Below, in pieces: positions 1 through 9,222 of a stretch of 64,000 nt of DNA. The DNA is from Siminovitchia fordii DSM 16014 = CIP 108821 (lineage in GTDB: Bacteria; Bacillota; Bacilli; Bacillales; Bacillaceae_C). The position numbers and the translations under genes were made by a program. The notes under the pieces were generated by a model. It was not told the DNA's origin, ran no database searches, and was given only the letters and a program-made list of their open reading frames with translations. The stretch is from the NCBI RefSeq assembly GCF_000374565.1, contig NZ_KB894693.1, forward strand, positions 88,281-152,280, written 5' to 3'. Position 1 is the first letter of the stretch; each line of letters begins with the position of its first letter.

Positions 1-300
1 CCGCGAAAACGGGCATCTTTAGTCGGTCTTTGTGACCGGATAAGCTTAAAAGTTGGATTTACGGGCACCTTTAGAGGCTATTAGTGACCGAAATGGCGTA
101 TATACCGCGAAAACGGGCATCTTTAGTTGTTCATAGTGACTGGTAAAGCTTATAAATTAGATTCACGGGAACCTTTAGAGGCTATTAGTGACCGAAATGG
201 CGTAAATACCGAGAAAACGGGCACCTTCTGTCGGTCTTTGTGACCGTACAAGCTTATTAATTGGATTCACGGGCACCTTTAGCCATTCACGGCACTTGAA
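1..300. repeat. Tandem 104-bp repeat made of two alternating 52-bp half units
   Basis: Six half units are visible: A at 1-52, 105-156 and 209-260; B at 53-104, 157-208 and from 261 (recognisable to about 290). A begins CCGCGAAAACGGGCA and B begins TTGGATTCACGGGCA; both then carry CCTTTAG or CTTTAG and a GTGACCG or GTGACTG box. A1 and A3 contain CGGTC-N5-GACCG, which could form a small hairpin. The 104-bp period is not a multiple of three and no long reading frame spans it, so it is noncoding. The array touches the left window edge and may be longer. Confidence 0.85.
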
Positions 301-397
301 CAGGCTTAAAAATCGAACATCACTTTTCTATTGTTCGGTATGGGCAGAATATTAAAAAAAATGACAGAAATTAATGCCAAAAAGGCAATGAAGTAAA

Positions 398-433
398 AGA
401 AAAGAGATTCTTTTGGACAGAATCTCTTTTTTA
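398..433. terminator. Bidirectional intrinsic terminator 3' of ytpB
   Basis: AAAAGAGATTC and GAATCTCTTTT form a long stem around a short TTTGGACA loop, with T runs on the outer side in both directions. It lies exactly at the ytpB stop codon, so it can end minus-strand transcription of ytpA-ytpB. Confidence 0.8.
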
Positions 434-1531
434 TGGCTTAACAGGGGTAGAAACAAATTTTCTTGTTCCTGAAAATTTCTTCTGAAAAGCCCTATACACT
501 CTACCGTTCCAATAAAAGAAATAACTGATCATTCCTCCGTGTTTCATGATTTTCTTTGCAAGCGCCCTGACACTGGCCTGATTGTTCACCTTTCGATCGG
601 AAAGATAAACTCCGAGCAAACCTCGGTTTATCAGCTTATGGAACTTTCGGTCCGGCAAATGTTTTGTATGCCTGTCGGCTTCCTTAAGAAAATGAATGAA
701 ACGGTTCAGCATTTCCTCTTCATTTTTATAATAAAAACAGAAATTCAAGTCTCCGCCTTCCCTGTCCTCATCCTGATCGATAAAATAGTCAAGCAAAATA
801 TGGAGACCCTGTATATACGGAAAATACCCTTCACGGATCATTTCAGCATGCTTCTGTTCGAAATCATCCCTTAAAGCATAAGACACGAGACAAAATATGC
901 CGAGTGTCGATCCTGAGCAGGCTGAAAATTCGTGCCAGCCCATCTTTGGCAGGAGGCGTTCATGCTCTGCAAACCACTGTTTGAGACGCTCCTCCCTTTC
1001 TTCCTTGCAAACATGTTTATGTATTTGCAAATCACAATAATATGTACAAAGTTCAAGTAGATATGGTTTGATTATTTCATAATGAGGTACTCTCTCGAGA
1101 ACGGATTGACAAGTCTTCATCAATTCGGCCAAGTATCCTCCATCATCTTTGTCCTCGCGTAAACGATAATAAAGCCTCTCTGAAGCTCCCAACGTCAATG
1201 CATCCTCCATGGATTCATGCAAAGCAGCAAAGTCCTTCGGATCCAAAGAAGTGCTCCTATCGCACAGGTTATCCAAATAATCGCTGATTGTTTGATAAGC
1301 TACGATAAATTTTATGGCGTCTTTTTTATGTTCCAAAGCGGCCAAGGCCATGATTGATCCACCTTCGCAATGAAAGGTCTTATACTGTATACTTGCCAGA
1401 GCCTGCCGTCTTAGCTCTTCGTTTGGAATCTCACCCGCCCGCTCTTTCCAGTAGGATAACTCCATATGAACTGCCGGCATAATTTCCCGGTAAACTTTAT
1501 TCATGAGTGAAATAGGATGGGTTGGCAGCAT
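431..1531 (-). CDS. ytpB: Tetraprenyl-beta-curcumene synthase, YtpB-like (DUF2600)
   Basis: The roughly 366-residue protein resembles Bacillus YtpB, the class IB terpene synthase that cyclises tetraprenyl diphosphate to tetraprenyl-beta-curcumene for C35 sesquarterpenes made in sporulating cells. Acidic clusters typical of the family are visible: DYLDN near residue 84 and DYFIDQDED near residue 248. The start is placed at ATG 1531, with AGGTGA eight bases upstream; a GTG four codons earlier has no ribosome binding site. It lies directly downstream of ytpA on the same strand (20-bp gap), as in B. subtilis, so the two are probably cotranscribed. Function is transferred from the family. Confidence 0.88.
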   Translation of the reverse strand: MLPTHPISLMNKVYREIMPAVHMELSYWKERAGEIPNEELRRQALASIQYKTFHCEGGSIMALAALEHKKDAIKFIVAYQTISDYLDNLCDRSTSLDPKDFAALHESMEDALTLGASERLYYRLREDKDDGGYLAELMKTCQSVLERVPHYEIIKPYLLELCTYYCDLQIHKHVCKEEREERLKQWFAEHERLLPKMGWHEFSACSGSTLGIFCLVSYALRDDFEQKHAEMIREGYFPYIQGLHILLDYFIDQDEDREGGDLNFCFYYKNEEEMLNRFIHFLKEADRHTKHLPDRKFHKLINRGLLGVYLSDRKVNNQASVRALAKKIMKHGGMISYFFYWNGRVYRAFQKKFSGTRKFVSTPVKP

Positions 1532-1551
1532 AAATAATATCACCTAACTTA

Positions 1552-2355
1552 CTAAATTTTATATGGTAGCAGCCGCAGCCGAAGCTCAGCAAAATTTTTT
1601 GCATAATCAAAAATCATTTCTCTTTCAGGCTCGTTGAATATCTCATGATAACACTTCGACCACTCTTTATAAAGCTTTTCGGATATTACAAGCTCGTCAA
1701 ACCAATTTCGCACATCGGTTTTATTCACAATTTTATCATCTCCGCCCTGCATAACCAAAAGAGGGATATCCGGAAATTTTGAAATATTTGTGAAGGCTTC
1801 TTTCATTGCCTTTAATAATTCCCTGTACCAGCGGACCGAAACTTTCGTAATGAGCAGACTGTCATTTAGTGCGCGGTCTATCGCATCAGGATTGCGGGTG
1901 GCAAGATCCACATCCAAGTGGCTGTCAACTTTCAACTCAGGAGCAATCCAATTCAAACCAACTGACAAAGCGTTTACCGGCATGGGAGGATAGTTGACTA
2001 ATCCAAGACATGGTGATGAAAGAATCACCCCTGCTATTTCCTGTTTTTCTTCTTGGAGCAACCTGATCACAGTCAATCCGCCCATACTGTGTCCCAGAAG
2101 GAAAACGGGCAAACGATATGTCACCGCTTCCTGTATCCATTTTTTCACTTCCATCACGTACTCATCAAATGAATCAATATGACCTCTGTGTGTTCTGGTC
2201 GTCAGTCCTTGACCTGGCAAATCCCCCATCACAACGTGAAAGCCACTCAACACCCACATATCTCTCAACCATCTATACCGTCCGTGATGCTCCATTGCTC
2301 CGTGTACAATGACAATGACCCCCCTGGCTTTTCCTTCCGCTCCCCATTTTCGCAT
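1552..2355 (-). CDS. ytpA: YtpA-like lysophospholipase (alpha/beta hydrolase)
   Basis: An alpha/beta hydrolase of about 267 residues with an oxyanion-side HGAMEHHGRY segment, the nucleophile elbow GHSMGG, a GDLPGQG motif, and a C-terminal CYHEIFNEPER segment carrying the catalytic His region. It closely resembles B. subtilis YtpA, a phospholipase that produces the lysophospholipid antibiotic bacilysocin. The start at ATG 2355 has a G-rich Shine-Dalgarno (AGGGGG) at good distance; a longer frame to 2376 lacks family support. It is followed by ytpB in the same operon. Serine hydrolase activity is well supported; the exact lipid substrate is family knowledge. Confidence 0.88.
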   Translation of the reverse strand: MRKWGAEGKARGVIVIVHGAMEHHGRYRWLRDMWVLSGFHVVMGDLPGQGLTTRTHRGHIDSFDEYVMEVKKWIQEAVTYRLPVFLLGHSMGGLTVIRLLQEEKQEIAGVILSSPCLGLVNYPPMPVNALSVGLNWIAPELKVDSHLDVDLATRNPDAIDRALNDSLLITKVSVRWYRELLKAMKEAFTNISKFPDIPLLVMQGGDDKIVNKTDVRNWFDELVISEKLYKEWSKCYHEIFNEPEREMIFDYAKNFAELRLRLLPYKI

Positions 2356-2650
2356 TTTCCTGCCCCCTTTTCCCATTCATATATATAAATATTCTACCCT
2401 TTTTCCCCTCAAGAATCTCTTTACATATAGAGGCAGGAAGAGTTTTTCGTTATGATAGTGTTAGATGCCTGTTTTCAAAAAGTTGCCAAAATAGTAGAAG
2501 GTCAAAGTGGTGAAATTTCGAATAGCTGACTTTTCACAGTATATGAGGACTTCCGTTAGATATATGAGCAGCGCAAAGAAACTGGTCAACGTAGAAAATC
2601 GCCGAAGGTTATTTGGTACCTTCTACAAAAGTAAAGAAAGGATGTTTATT

Positions 2651-3172
2651 ATGGCTGTCTACCCATACAAAGGAAAGGCTCCCCAAATCCCTTCATCGGT
2701 ATTTATTGCCGATTATTCCACTATTACAGGAGATGTCATTATTGGTGAGAATTCCAGTATTTGGTTCAATTGCACGATCAGAGGTGATGTCGCACCAACC
2801 ATCATTGGAGAAAAAGTAAATATCCAAGATAATTCCGTGCTACATCAAAGCCCAGGAAATTCTCTGATCATTGAAGATGAGGTCACGGTTGGGCACCAGG
2901 TGATTCTTCATAGCTGTGTCATTCGGAAAAAAGCATTGATCGGCATGGGGTCCATCATTTTGGACAAAGCAGAAATAGGTGAAGGAGCGTTCATTGGTGC
3001 AGGTAGTCTTGTGCCTCAAGGAAAGGTCATTCCCCCAAACACTGTCGCATTCGGACGTCCCGCCAAGGTGATCCGGGAAGTGAATGAGGAAGACCGTGCT
3101 GAAATGATCCGTATTTCAAAGGAGTATGCTGAAAGGGGACTCTATTATCAAGCCATGCAAAAAGATAAATAA
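2651..3172 (+). CDS. ytoA: Gamma-class carbonic anhydrase-like hexapeptide protein YtoA
   Basis: A left-handed beta-helix protein of 173 residues with repeated hexapeptide motifs (VIIGENS, VNIQDNS, ALIGMGS, AFIGAGS). The His positions used for metal binding in gamma carbonic anhydrase-like proteins are present (VLHQSP, VGHQVILHS). The start MAVYPYKGK at 2651 is preceded by AAAGGATG and matches YtoA; the open frame extends upstream to 2507, but that stretch contains an inverted repeat and has no family similarity. The family includes true carbonic anhydrases and proteins of unknown activity, so the enzyme function is uncertain. It is divergent from ytpA. Confidence 0.88.
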   Translation: MAVYPYKGKAPQIPSSVFIADYSTITGDVIIGENSSIWFNCTIRGDVAPTIIGEKVNIQDNSVLHQSPGNSLIIEDEVTVGHQVILHSCVIRKKALIGMGSIILDKAEIGEGAFIGAGSLVPQGKVIPPNTVAFGRPAKVIREVNEEDRAEMIRISKEYAERGLYYQAMQKDK

Positions 3173-3284
3173 GGTTCAAAGACTTTTCACAAAAAACAGT
3201 GGATATTTATGCTTTTATGTCGATGTAATTGATAACGGAGTATTTTACATAAGTGAAAGCGACCTTTACATTGAGCTGTTGGCT

Positions 3285-3377
3285 TAGGCGAAACCAGGAC
3301 AGCCCACCATCTGGCTCATTCTGCGACGTCCTGTCGCTTCGCCTGCCACTAGGACATCCTGTCCGGCGTATCTAGAC
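3285..3377 (-). repeat. GC-rich interspersed repeat with short hairpins
   Basis: Read on the minus strand, this segment has the hairpin units GGAC-AGGAT-GTCC and GCGAC-AGGAC-GTCGC next to TCTAGATACG. The same unit types occur in a larger element at 52996-53140 on the other strand. It sits between ytoA and the first C39 peptidase gene and has no coding potential. Confidence 0.7.
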
Positions 3378-3394
3378 TAAAAAGGAGATCCAAT

Positions 3395-4219
3395 ATGAAT
3401 GCATGGCCCATTTTCGTAGTTGTCTTTATCGGTTTTATGCTTATTCTTTTTTTGGGGAAGCGCAGCTCGTACAAAGCAGTCTTTGCCTTTTTTATAGCCG
3501 CGTGCATATTCACTTTTGTCCTTTTTAACACCATTAATGATTCTGAAGAGCAAAAAGCTACGGCATCTCAAGAAATACAGCAAAACGATGATATCCAGCT
3601 GATTAAAATAAAAGATAATGTAAAATTGGATTTCCCTGTAATTGAACAGTTACCAGAGCTTCCTCGCGGTTGTGAAGTCACTTCGCTTGCCATGCTCCTT
3701 GAAAGCGCAGGAACAAGCGTAGATAAGATGACGCTTGCTAAAGAAGTCAAACGAGATCCGGCCCCTTACGTTGTAAAAAATGGAAAAACATACTTCGGAA
3801 ACCCCCATAAGGGATTTGTAGGGGATATGTATGATTTCAATAAACCAGGGCTTGGCGTTTACCATGAGCCGATCATGGAGCTGGGAGAAAAGTATCTTCC
3901 TGGAAGATTGATGAATTTGACGGGTGAAACATTTGAGGAATTAAAAATTCCACTGTCTGATGGGAGACCCGTTTGGGTTATTATCAATGCAGAATACCGC
4001 GAACTGCCAGATTCTTATTTTGAAACGTGGGAAACAGATTCTGGACCTGTAAAAATTACAAAAAAAGAACATTCTGTCCTGATTACGGGATATGATCAAA
4101 AATTTATATACTTCAACGATCCCCTCACAGGGAAGAAAAACAAAAAAGTACCCATTGGTGATTTTGAGAAATCGTGGGTACAAATGGGCAGCCAGGCGCT
4201 TACCTATAAGGTTGAGTAG
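3395..4219 (+). CDS. C39-family (YvpB-like) cysteine peptidase, membrane anchored
   Basis: A 274-residue protein with two predicted N-terminal membrane segments (about residues 3-20 and 27-46), followed by a papain-like C39_2 domain. The likely catalytic Cys is in LPRGCEVTSLAMLLE, the His in EHSVLITGYD, and an Asn/Asp pair in FNDPLTG. It resembles B. subtilis YvpB. The start has a strong AAAAAGGAG site. The gene is followed 120 bp later by a close paralogue on the same strand, which suggests a local duplication. The C39 fold is clear; the substrate (peptide, cell wall or signal) is unknown. Confidence 0.8.
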   Translation: MNAWPIFVVVFIGFMLILFLGKRSSYKAVFAFFIAACIFTFVLFNTINDSEEQKATASQEIQQNDDIQLIKIKDNVKLDFPVIEQLPELPRGCEVTSLAMLLESAGTSVDKMTLAKEVKRDPAPYVVKNGKTYFGNPHKGFVGDMYDFNKPGLGVYHEPIMELGEKYLPGRLMNLTGETFEELKIPLSDGRPVWVIINAEYRELPDSYFETWETDSGPVKITKKEHSVLITGYDQKFIYFNDPLTGKKNKKVPIGDFEKSWVQMGSQALTYKVE

Positions 4220-4339
4220 CGGCTGCTTTTTTTCATTAAAAAGGAAAAATAGTCCTTGCGTGGCTTCCATTTAATGTTCGGTATCTCTGACAATCGAATA
4301 CAGACAATATGATTTAAGCTCTGTTCAAAGGAGAGGTAA

Positions 4340-5182
4340 ATGAAAATGAAGGGCATGATGTTCAACATTGTTGCCATTTGTAAATCTCTTCTCCCGTTAA
4401 AATATGACAGGCGCAAATTCATTTTTAGTTTATCGATCTTGATAACCGCCACTCTTCTTGCCTGCTCCAGAGATCAAGCGACTCCCCCTTCTGTGGATAC
4501 ACAACCTACAGAAACCCAAACGGACTCCCGTCCTATCCAAGTGAAACAAGAAAAGAAGCCTGAAATAAAAATAAAAGATAAAGTCTCAATTGATGCTCCT
4601 ATTATCAATCAGCTTCCCGAGCTGCCTCGGGGCTGCGAAGTGACTTCTTTAGCTATGCTTCTTGAACATGCAGGAATTAAGACAGATAAAATGAAATTGG
4701 CCAAAGAATTAAAAAAAGACCCGGCCCGCCGGGTCATAAAAAACGGGAAGGTTCATTTTGGGAATCCGCATAACGGATTTGTAGGTGATATGTACTCATT
4801 CAGCAAACCGGGACTTGGTGTCTATCATGAACCGATCCAGGAGCTTGGAGAAAAATACATGCCGGGGAAAATAGTCAATTTGTCCGGCAAAACATTTCAA
4901 GATTTGAAAATCACTTTGTCTGAGGGAAAACCCGTATGGGTCATCATTAATGCTGAATACCGTGAACTTCCCGACTCTTACTTTCAAACATGGGAAACAG
5001 CTTCAGGGCCGATCAAAATTACCATGGAAGAACATTCAGTTTTAGTCACTGGCTACGATGATCAGCATGTTTATTTTAACGATCCCCTTACAGGAAAGAA
5101 AAACAAAAAAGCACCCATCGGCGATTTCGAGAAATCGTGGGTGCAAATGGGCAGCCAAGCGCTCACTTATAATGCTGAGTGA
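4340..5182 (+). CDS. C39-family (YvpB-like) cysteine peptidase, lipoprotein
   Basis: This 280-residue paralogue of the upstream gene shares almost the whole peptidase domain, including LPRGCEVTSLAMLLE, the His segment EHSVLVTGYD and NDPLTGKKNKK. The N-terminus differs: a basic stretch, a hydrophobic segment near residues 30-40 and the lipobox LLAC indicate a lipoprotein rather than a double membrane anchor, so the two copies probably sit differently at the cell surface. The start has AAAGGAGAGG just upstream. The 3' end overlaps the convergent asnB gene by 16 bp. Confidence 0.8.
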   Translation: MKMKGMMFNIVAICKSLLPLKYDRRKFIFSLSILITATLLACSRDQATPPSVDTQPTETQTDSRPIQVKQEKKPEIKIKDKVSIDAPIINQLPELPRGCEVTSLAMLLEHAGIKTDKMKLAKELKKDPARRVIKNGKVHFGNPHNGFVGDMYSFSKPGLGVYHEPIQELGEKYMPGKIVNLSGKTFQDLKITLSEGKPVWVIINAEYRELPDSYFQTWETASGPIKITMEEHSVLVTGYDDQHVYFNDPLTGKKNKKAPIGDFEKSWVQMGSQALTYNAE

Positions 5183-7062
5183 GCGGCTGCCATTTCTTTA
5201 TCGAAGCTGTACCGTTCTTCTACAAATACTGCATGCCATACCATAAATACAAGCACCGTCCAAATCTTACGGCTGTAATCCATTTTCCCTTGGCAATGGT
5301 CTTCCAACAGTTTTAAAACATACTGCTTGTTGATCAAGTGGTCTGTTTCACTGTGCTTGATGATATCCTTTGCCCAGTCATACATTTCATCTTTAAGCCA
5401 GTGACGGATCGGCACAGGGAAACCAAGCTTCTTACGATTCAATACATGATCCGGGACAATACCTTCCGCTGCTTTCCGCAAAACATATTTTGTTGTTCCG
5501 TCTGCTGTTTTTAAACTCGTCGGAATTGTGGAGGCCAAGTCGAATACCTTCGTATCTAAGAAAGGGACCCTAAGTTCAAGCGAATGAGCCATCGTCATCC
5601 GGTCCGCTTTCAGTAAAATATCGCCCCTCATCCAAGTATGAATATCGATAAACTGCATGCGCTCAACAGGGGCGTATCCTGCCGACTCCGCATACAGGGG
5701 ATTCGTTATATCAAGATGGTTGATATCCGGATGATAATGATTTAACAGATCCTTTTTCTCTTCCTCTAAAAACATTTTTGCGTTTCCGATATAGCGCTCT
5801 TCCATCGGTGTTACACCGCGCTCGATAAAGCTTTTACCTTTAACACCTTCAGGCAATGTTTTGGCGAGCGCCCTCAAAAGAGATTTGCCCACTTCCGGAA
5901 TTTTATCGAACATTTCAAGGGATTGCGGCTCTCTGTATATATTATAACCGCCAAATAGCTCATCTGCGCCTTCTCCAGAAAGAACAACCGTTACATGTTT
6001 CCTTGCTTCCCTTGCAACAAAATAGAGCGGAACGCAGGCAGGGTCAGCCAGTGGATCATCCGCATGCCACATGATTTTGGGCAGCTCTTTCATATATTCC
6101 TCAGGGCTGATTACATAGCTGATATTTTCAACTCCAAGCCTGTCAGCCGTCTCTTTTGCCACATCGATTTCACTAAAGCCATCACGTTCAAATCCGACCG
6201 AGAACGTTTTGATATTCGGATGGAACTGTTTCGCGATTGATACGATGATGGAAGAATCGATTCCTCCTGAAAGGAATGAGCCGACCGGCACATCACTGCG
6301 CATATGGATATTGACCGAGTCAAATAAAACGTCCCTGATTTCCTTAATGAAATCTTCCTCAGATTTATTCTGGATCGGCTTAAAGTTTGCCCTCCAATAA
6401 CGTTTAATGCTCATGGGTTCGCCAGGCTTCTTTGTAAAATAATGCCCTGGCTCGAGCTTTTTGATATGACGCGTCATCGTTTCCGGCTCCGGAACGAATT
6501 GATATGTCATATATTGCTGAAGAGCCTCTGTATTCAATTCTTTTTTCTCCAAAGCCAACAGGATGCTTTTCTTCTCTGAAGCAAAAAATGTACGATCATC
6601 TTCCTCTATATAAAAGAAAGGCTTGATACCAAAGGGGTCTCTTGCACCGAATAGTTCCTGCTTTTCTTTATCCCATATCAAAAAAGCGAACATTCCGCGA
6701 AGTTTTGCCACAGCTTTTTCTTGTAAATCACTATATAAAGCGATAATGACTTCAGTGTCCGAATCAGTTTCAAATGCGTATCCTTTTTTTGTCAGCTCTT
6801 CCCGGAGTTCGACAAAGTTATATACTTCTCCGTTAAAAATGATCCAATAGCGCTCATTTTCATAAGAAAGCGGCTGGCTTCCGCTCTCAATATCAATGAT
6901 GCTCAACCTGCGGAAACCGAACTGGATAGATTCATCCTGAAAATAACCTTCATCATCAGGCCCGCGATGGGTGATTATATTGTTCATTTGTTGAAATAAC
7001 TGCTGATCAGTTGTTGCTTCTTCTCTTGTATGATTATGCATACACCCGATAAAACCGCACAT
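5167..7062 (-). CDS. asnB: Asparagine synthetase (glutamine-hydrolysing)
   Basis: Class II glutamine amidotransferase of 631 residues. The start at ATG 7062 leaves MCGFIGC, with the N-terminal nucleophile Cys exposed after Met removal; AGGTGA lies eight bases upstream, whereas the frame start four codons earlier is badly placed. Downstream are the amidotransferase motifs (THRGPDDEG, IIFNGEVYN) and the ATP pyrophosphatase loop LSGGIDSS with the later ASN synthase signatures. It converts aspartate and glutamine to asparagine. It lies upstream of metK's terminator region as in B. subtilis and converges with the C39 peptidase gene. Confidence 0.95.
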   Translation of the reverse strand: MCGFIGCMHNHTREEATTDQQLFQQMNNIITHRGPDDEGYFQDESIQFGFRRLSIIDIESGSQPLSYENERYWIIFNGEVYNFVELREELTKKGYAFETDSDTEVIIALYSDLQEKAVAKLRGMFAFLIWDKEKQELFGARDPFGIKPFFYIEEDDRTFFASEKKSILLALEKKELNTEALQQYMTYQFVPEPETMTRHIKKLEPGHYFTKKPGEPMSIKRYWRANFKPIQNKSEEDFIKEIRDVLFDSVNIHMRSDVPVGSFLSGGIDSSIIVSIAKQFHPNIKTFSVGFERDGFSEIDVAKETADRLGVENISYVISPEEYMKELPKIMWHADDPLADPACVPLYFVAREARKHVTVVLSGEGADELFGGYNIYREPQSLEMFDKIPEVGKSLLRALAKTLPEGVKGKSFIERGVTPMEERYIGNAKMFLEEEKKDLLNHYHPDINHLDITNPLYAESAGYAPVERMQFIDIHTWMRGDILLKADRMTMAHSLELRVPFLDTKVFDLASTIPTSLKTADGTTKYVLRKAAEGIVPDHVLNRKKLGFPVPIRHWLKDEMYDWAKDIIKHSETDHLINKQYVLKLLEDHCQGKMDYSRKIWTVLVFMVWHAVFVEERYSFDKEMAAAHSAL

Positions 7063-7236
7063 TATAAGTGTCACCTACTCTAATAAGATTCAAGCGCTGC
7101 GAGTAAAATCTGCACACCTTTTTTATATTATCATTAATTTACATGGATTGGCAGTTTTATTACGATAAAATCTTTTAGTTTTCACATGTAAAAGGACGGA
7201 GATGCCTTCCACACCCCCGCCCTTTTTATATAGGAA

Positions 7237-8436
7237 TCAAAGTGAAGTAGAACGGATCAGCGCCTCAGCTTTGTCTGTTCTTTCCCATGGCAAGTCGATG
7301 TCTGTACGCCCAAAATGTCCATATGCCGCTGTATGGCGGTATATCGGTTTCCTCAGATCAAGCATCAATATGATGCCAGCCGGACGCAGATCGAAATTTT
7401 CTCTGATGGCCTTCACAAGTTTTTCTTCCGAAACTTTCCCCGTTCCAAACGTGTCAACCGAAATGGAAACCGGCTGTGCCACACCAATTGCATAGGCAAG
7501 CTGTACTTCACACTTATTGGCAAGCCCCGCTGCCACAATGTTTTTTGCGACATATCTGGCAGCATAGGCAGCTGAACGGTCAACTTTAGTGGGATCCTTT
7601 CCTGAGAAAGCTCCTCCCCCGTGCCGTGCATATCCACCATAAGTATCGACAATGATTTTTCTTCCAGTCAGTCCAGCATCACTTTGAGGACCACCGATCA
7701 CAAAGCGCCCTGTCGGATTAATAAAGTATTTCGTAGCATCATCAAGCAATTCAGCAGGAACAACAGGTTTGATGACATGTTCCTTAATATCCGCTTTGAT
7801 CTGCTCCAGTTCGATTTCAGGGTGATGCTGTGTGGACAAGACAATCGTATCAATTCTTGCTGGCTGATTATTTTCGTCGTATTCTACAGTAACCTGAGTT
7901 TTACCATCCGGTCTCAAATAAGGCAGAATAGACTCCTTGCGAACCTGAGCAAGCCTTCTCGAAAGCTTATGAGAGAGTGAAATCGGAAGCGGCATAAGCT
8001 CCTCGGTCTCATTACACGCAAAACCGAACATGAGGCCCTGATCGCCTGCGCCAATTGACTCAATCTCCTCTTCAGTCATAGTTCCTTCCCTTGCTTCCAG
8101 TGCCGTATCCACTCCTGCTGCAATATCAGGAGACTGCTCGTCGATGGATGTGATAACCGCACACGTTTCAGCATCAAATCCATATTTCGCACGGGTATAT
8201 CCGATTTCTTTAATTGTGTCACGGACAATTTTGGGAATATCCACGTAAGTTGTCGTCGTAATTTCTCCGGCAACTAGTACCAGCCCTGTAGTCACCGAAG
8301 TTTCACAAGCAACCCGGGCATTGGGATCTTCTTTAAGAATCGCATCCAATATCGCATCTGATATTTGATCACAAATTTTATCCGGATGTCCTTCAGTAAC
8401 AGACTCTGATGTAAACAAATGCCGATTATGAGACAT
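7237..8436 (-). CDS. metK: S-adenosylmethionine synthetase
   Basis: A 399-residue methionine adenosyltransferase with the signatures [25 protein letters not shown] and [16 protein letters not shown]. It makes SAM from methionine and ATP. The start at 8436 has AAAAGGAGGAGC upstream. Transcription is expected to be controlled by the SAM-I riboswitch at 8740-8932; unusually, an interspersed repeat of about 200 bp separates the riboswitch terminator from the gene. Confidence 0.97.
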   Translation of the reverse strand: MSHNRHLFTSESVTEGHPDKICDQISDAILDAILKEDPNARVACETSVTTGLVLVAGEITTTTYVDIPKIVRDTIKEIGYTRAKYGFDAETCAVITSIDEQSPDIAAGVDTALEAREGTMTEEEIESIGAGDQGLMFGFACNETEELMPLPISLSHKLSRRLAQVRKESILPYLRPDGKTQVTVEYDENNQPARIDTIVLSTQHHPEIELEQIKADIKEHVIKPVVPAELLDDATKYFINPTGRFVIGGPQSDAGLTGRKIIVDTYGGYARHGGGAFSGKDPTKVDRSAAYAARYVAKNIVAAGLANKCEVQLAYAIGVAQPVSISVDTFGTGKVSEEKLVKAIRENFDLRPAGIILMLDLRKPIYRHTAAYGHFGRTDIDLPWERTDKAEALIRSTSL

Positions 8437-8498
8437 CAAAGCTCCTCCTTTTACCAAAATAAATATTTATAAAAAACAACGGTACTCTGTCCTTTATA

Positions 8499-8704
8499 GT
8501 GCGTGTTCAAAAAGTGCCAAATTCGAAGCAGGAAGTCGAAGCTCATTTTCGAGCAGCGTACTTTCAATGGTTGTCATGACTTCAGTATTGCCCAATGAAT
8601 GTGGGCGTTTTTAACCGAAATTCCTCTCTGCCTTACTAGAGCAGCAATCCAATGAAAAGTAAAGATTCGCCATTTATCATTTGGGCTTTTTGAACATCCT
8701 CTTA
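8499..8704. repeat. Interspersed element with imperfect terminal inverted repeats
   Basis: The left end GTGTTCAAAAAGTGCCAAAT (from 8503) and the right end, read in reverse (ATGTTCAAAAAGCCCAAAT), form imperfect terminal inverted repeats bounding about 205 bp. No open frame of note lies inside. This resembles the short nonautonomous repeats common in Bacillaceae genomes. It is located within the metK 5' untranslated region. A related fragment, TGTTTTCAAAAAGTTGCCAAAA, may be present near 2469. Confidence 0.55.
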
Positions 8705-8739
8705 AATAGAAGCACATCCTGGAAATCGGACTTGATAAA

Positions 8740-8932
8740 ATAAAAAACCTTTCCTGAAGTTGAGGAAAGGTTAGTTGATGTGTTCCGAGCCTTTCACTCT
8801 TATCGCCCAAGGCGGGTCGCCTTGCTACAGGTAAGCACCTTTCCGTCTGAAAAGCCGTTAGCTTCATTAGACAGCAGGTTGCCGGGCTTCAAAGGACCTG
8901 TTTCCTCCACCATCTCAGGATAAGAGTATCCG
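8740..8932 (-). promoter_or_regulatory. SAM-I (S-box) riboswitch with terminator, upstream of metK
   Basis: On the minus strand the aptamer starts near 8932 with CTTATC, then GATGGTGGAGG, TGAAGCCCGGCAACC, an AAGGTGCT element and the closing GATAAGAG near 8796. These are the S-box hallmarks. The terminator follows: AACCTTTCCT and AGGAAAGGTT (8746-8772) with a T run. Known S-box logic is termination when SAM is abundant, which suits metK. Confidence 0.95.
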
Positions 8933-9222
8933 TTCAACTCAAAATCTTAACTTAAATAATAAATCAATGTCAACCGGGAAGGGTAATATTAATGAAATAG
9001 CCTACCTTTTTTTTATTGCTAAAAAGATGAAAAAAACAGGCATCTCGACTTATTTTTGGGATTTGTTCAAGTTATTTCATATCCTTCTGAGGATATCTGC
9101 ATTTAGTCAAATCCTGTTCAAGAAATAATTCAAAATTAGTATAGACTAATGAATTAAATGTGTTATACTATTTCACAAGTAAACTTATAGCTTAAATATA
9201 TAAACAAAGGAAGGGTAAACAT

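Noticed and set aside
1-300. CRISPR array
   Set aside because: The repeats are degenerate along the whole 52-bp unit with no constant repeat and variable spacer pattern, and no cas genes are near.
2507-2650. N-terminal extension of ytoA
   Set aside because: Open frame only; it contains inverted AGTAGAAGGT/ACCTTCTAC sequence, lacks family similarity, and a good ribosome site precedes 2651.
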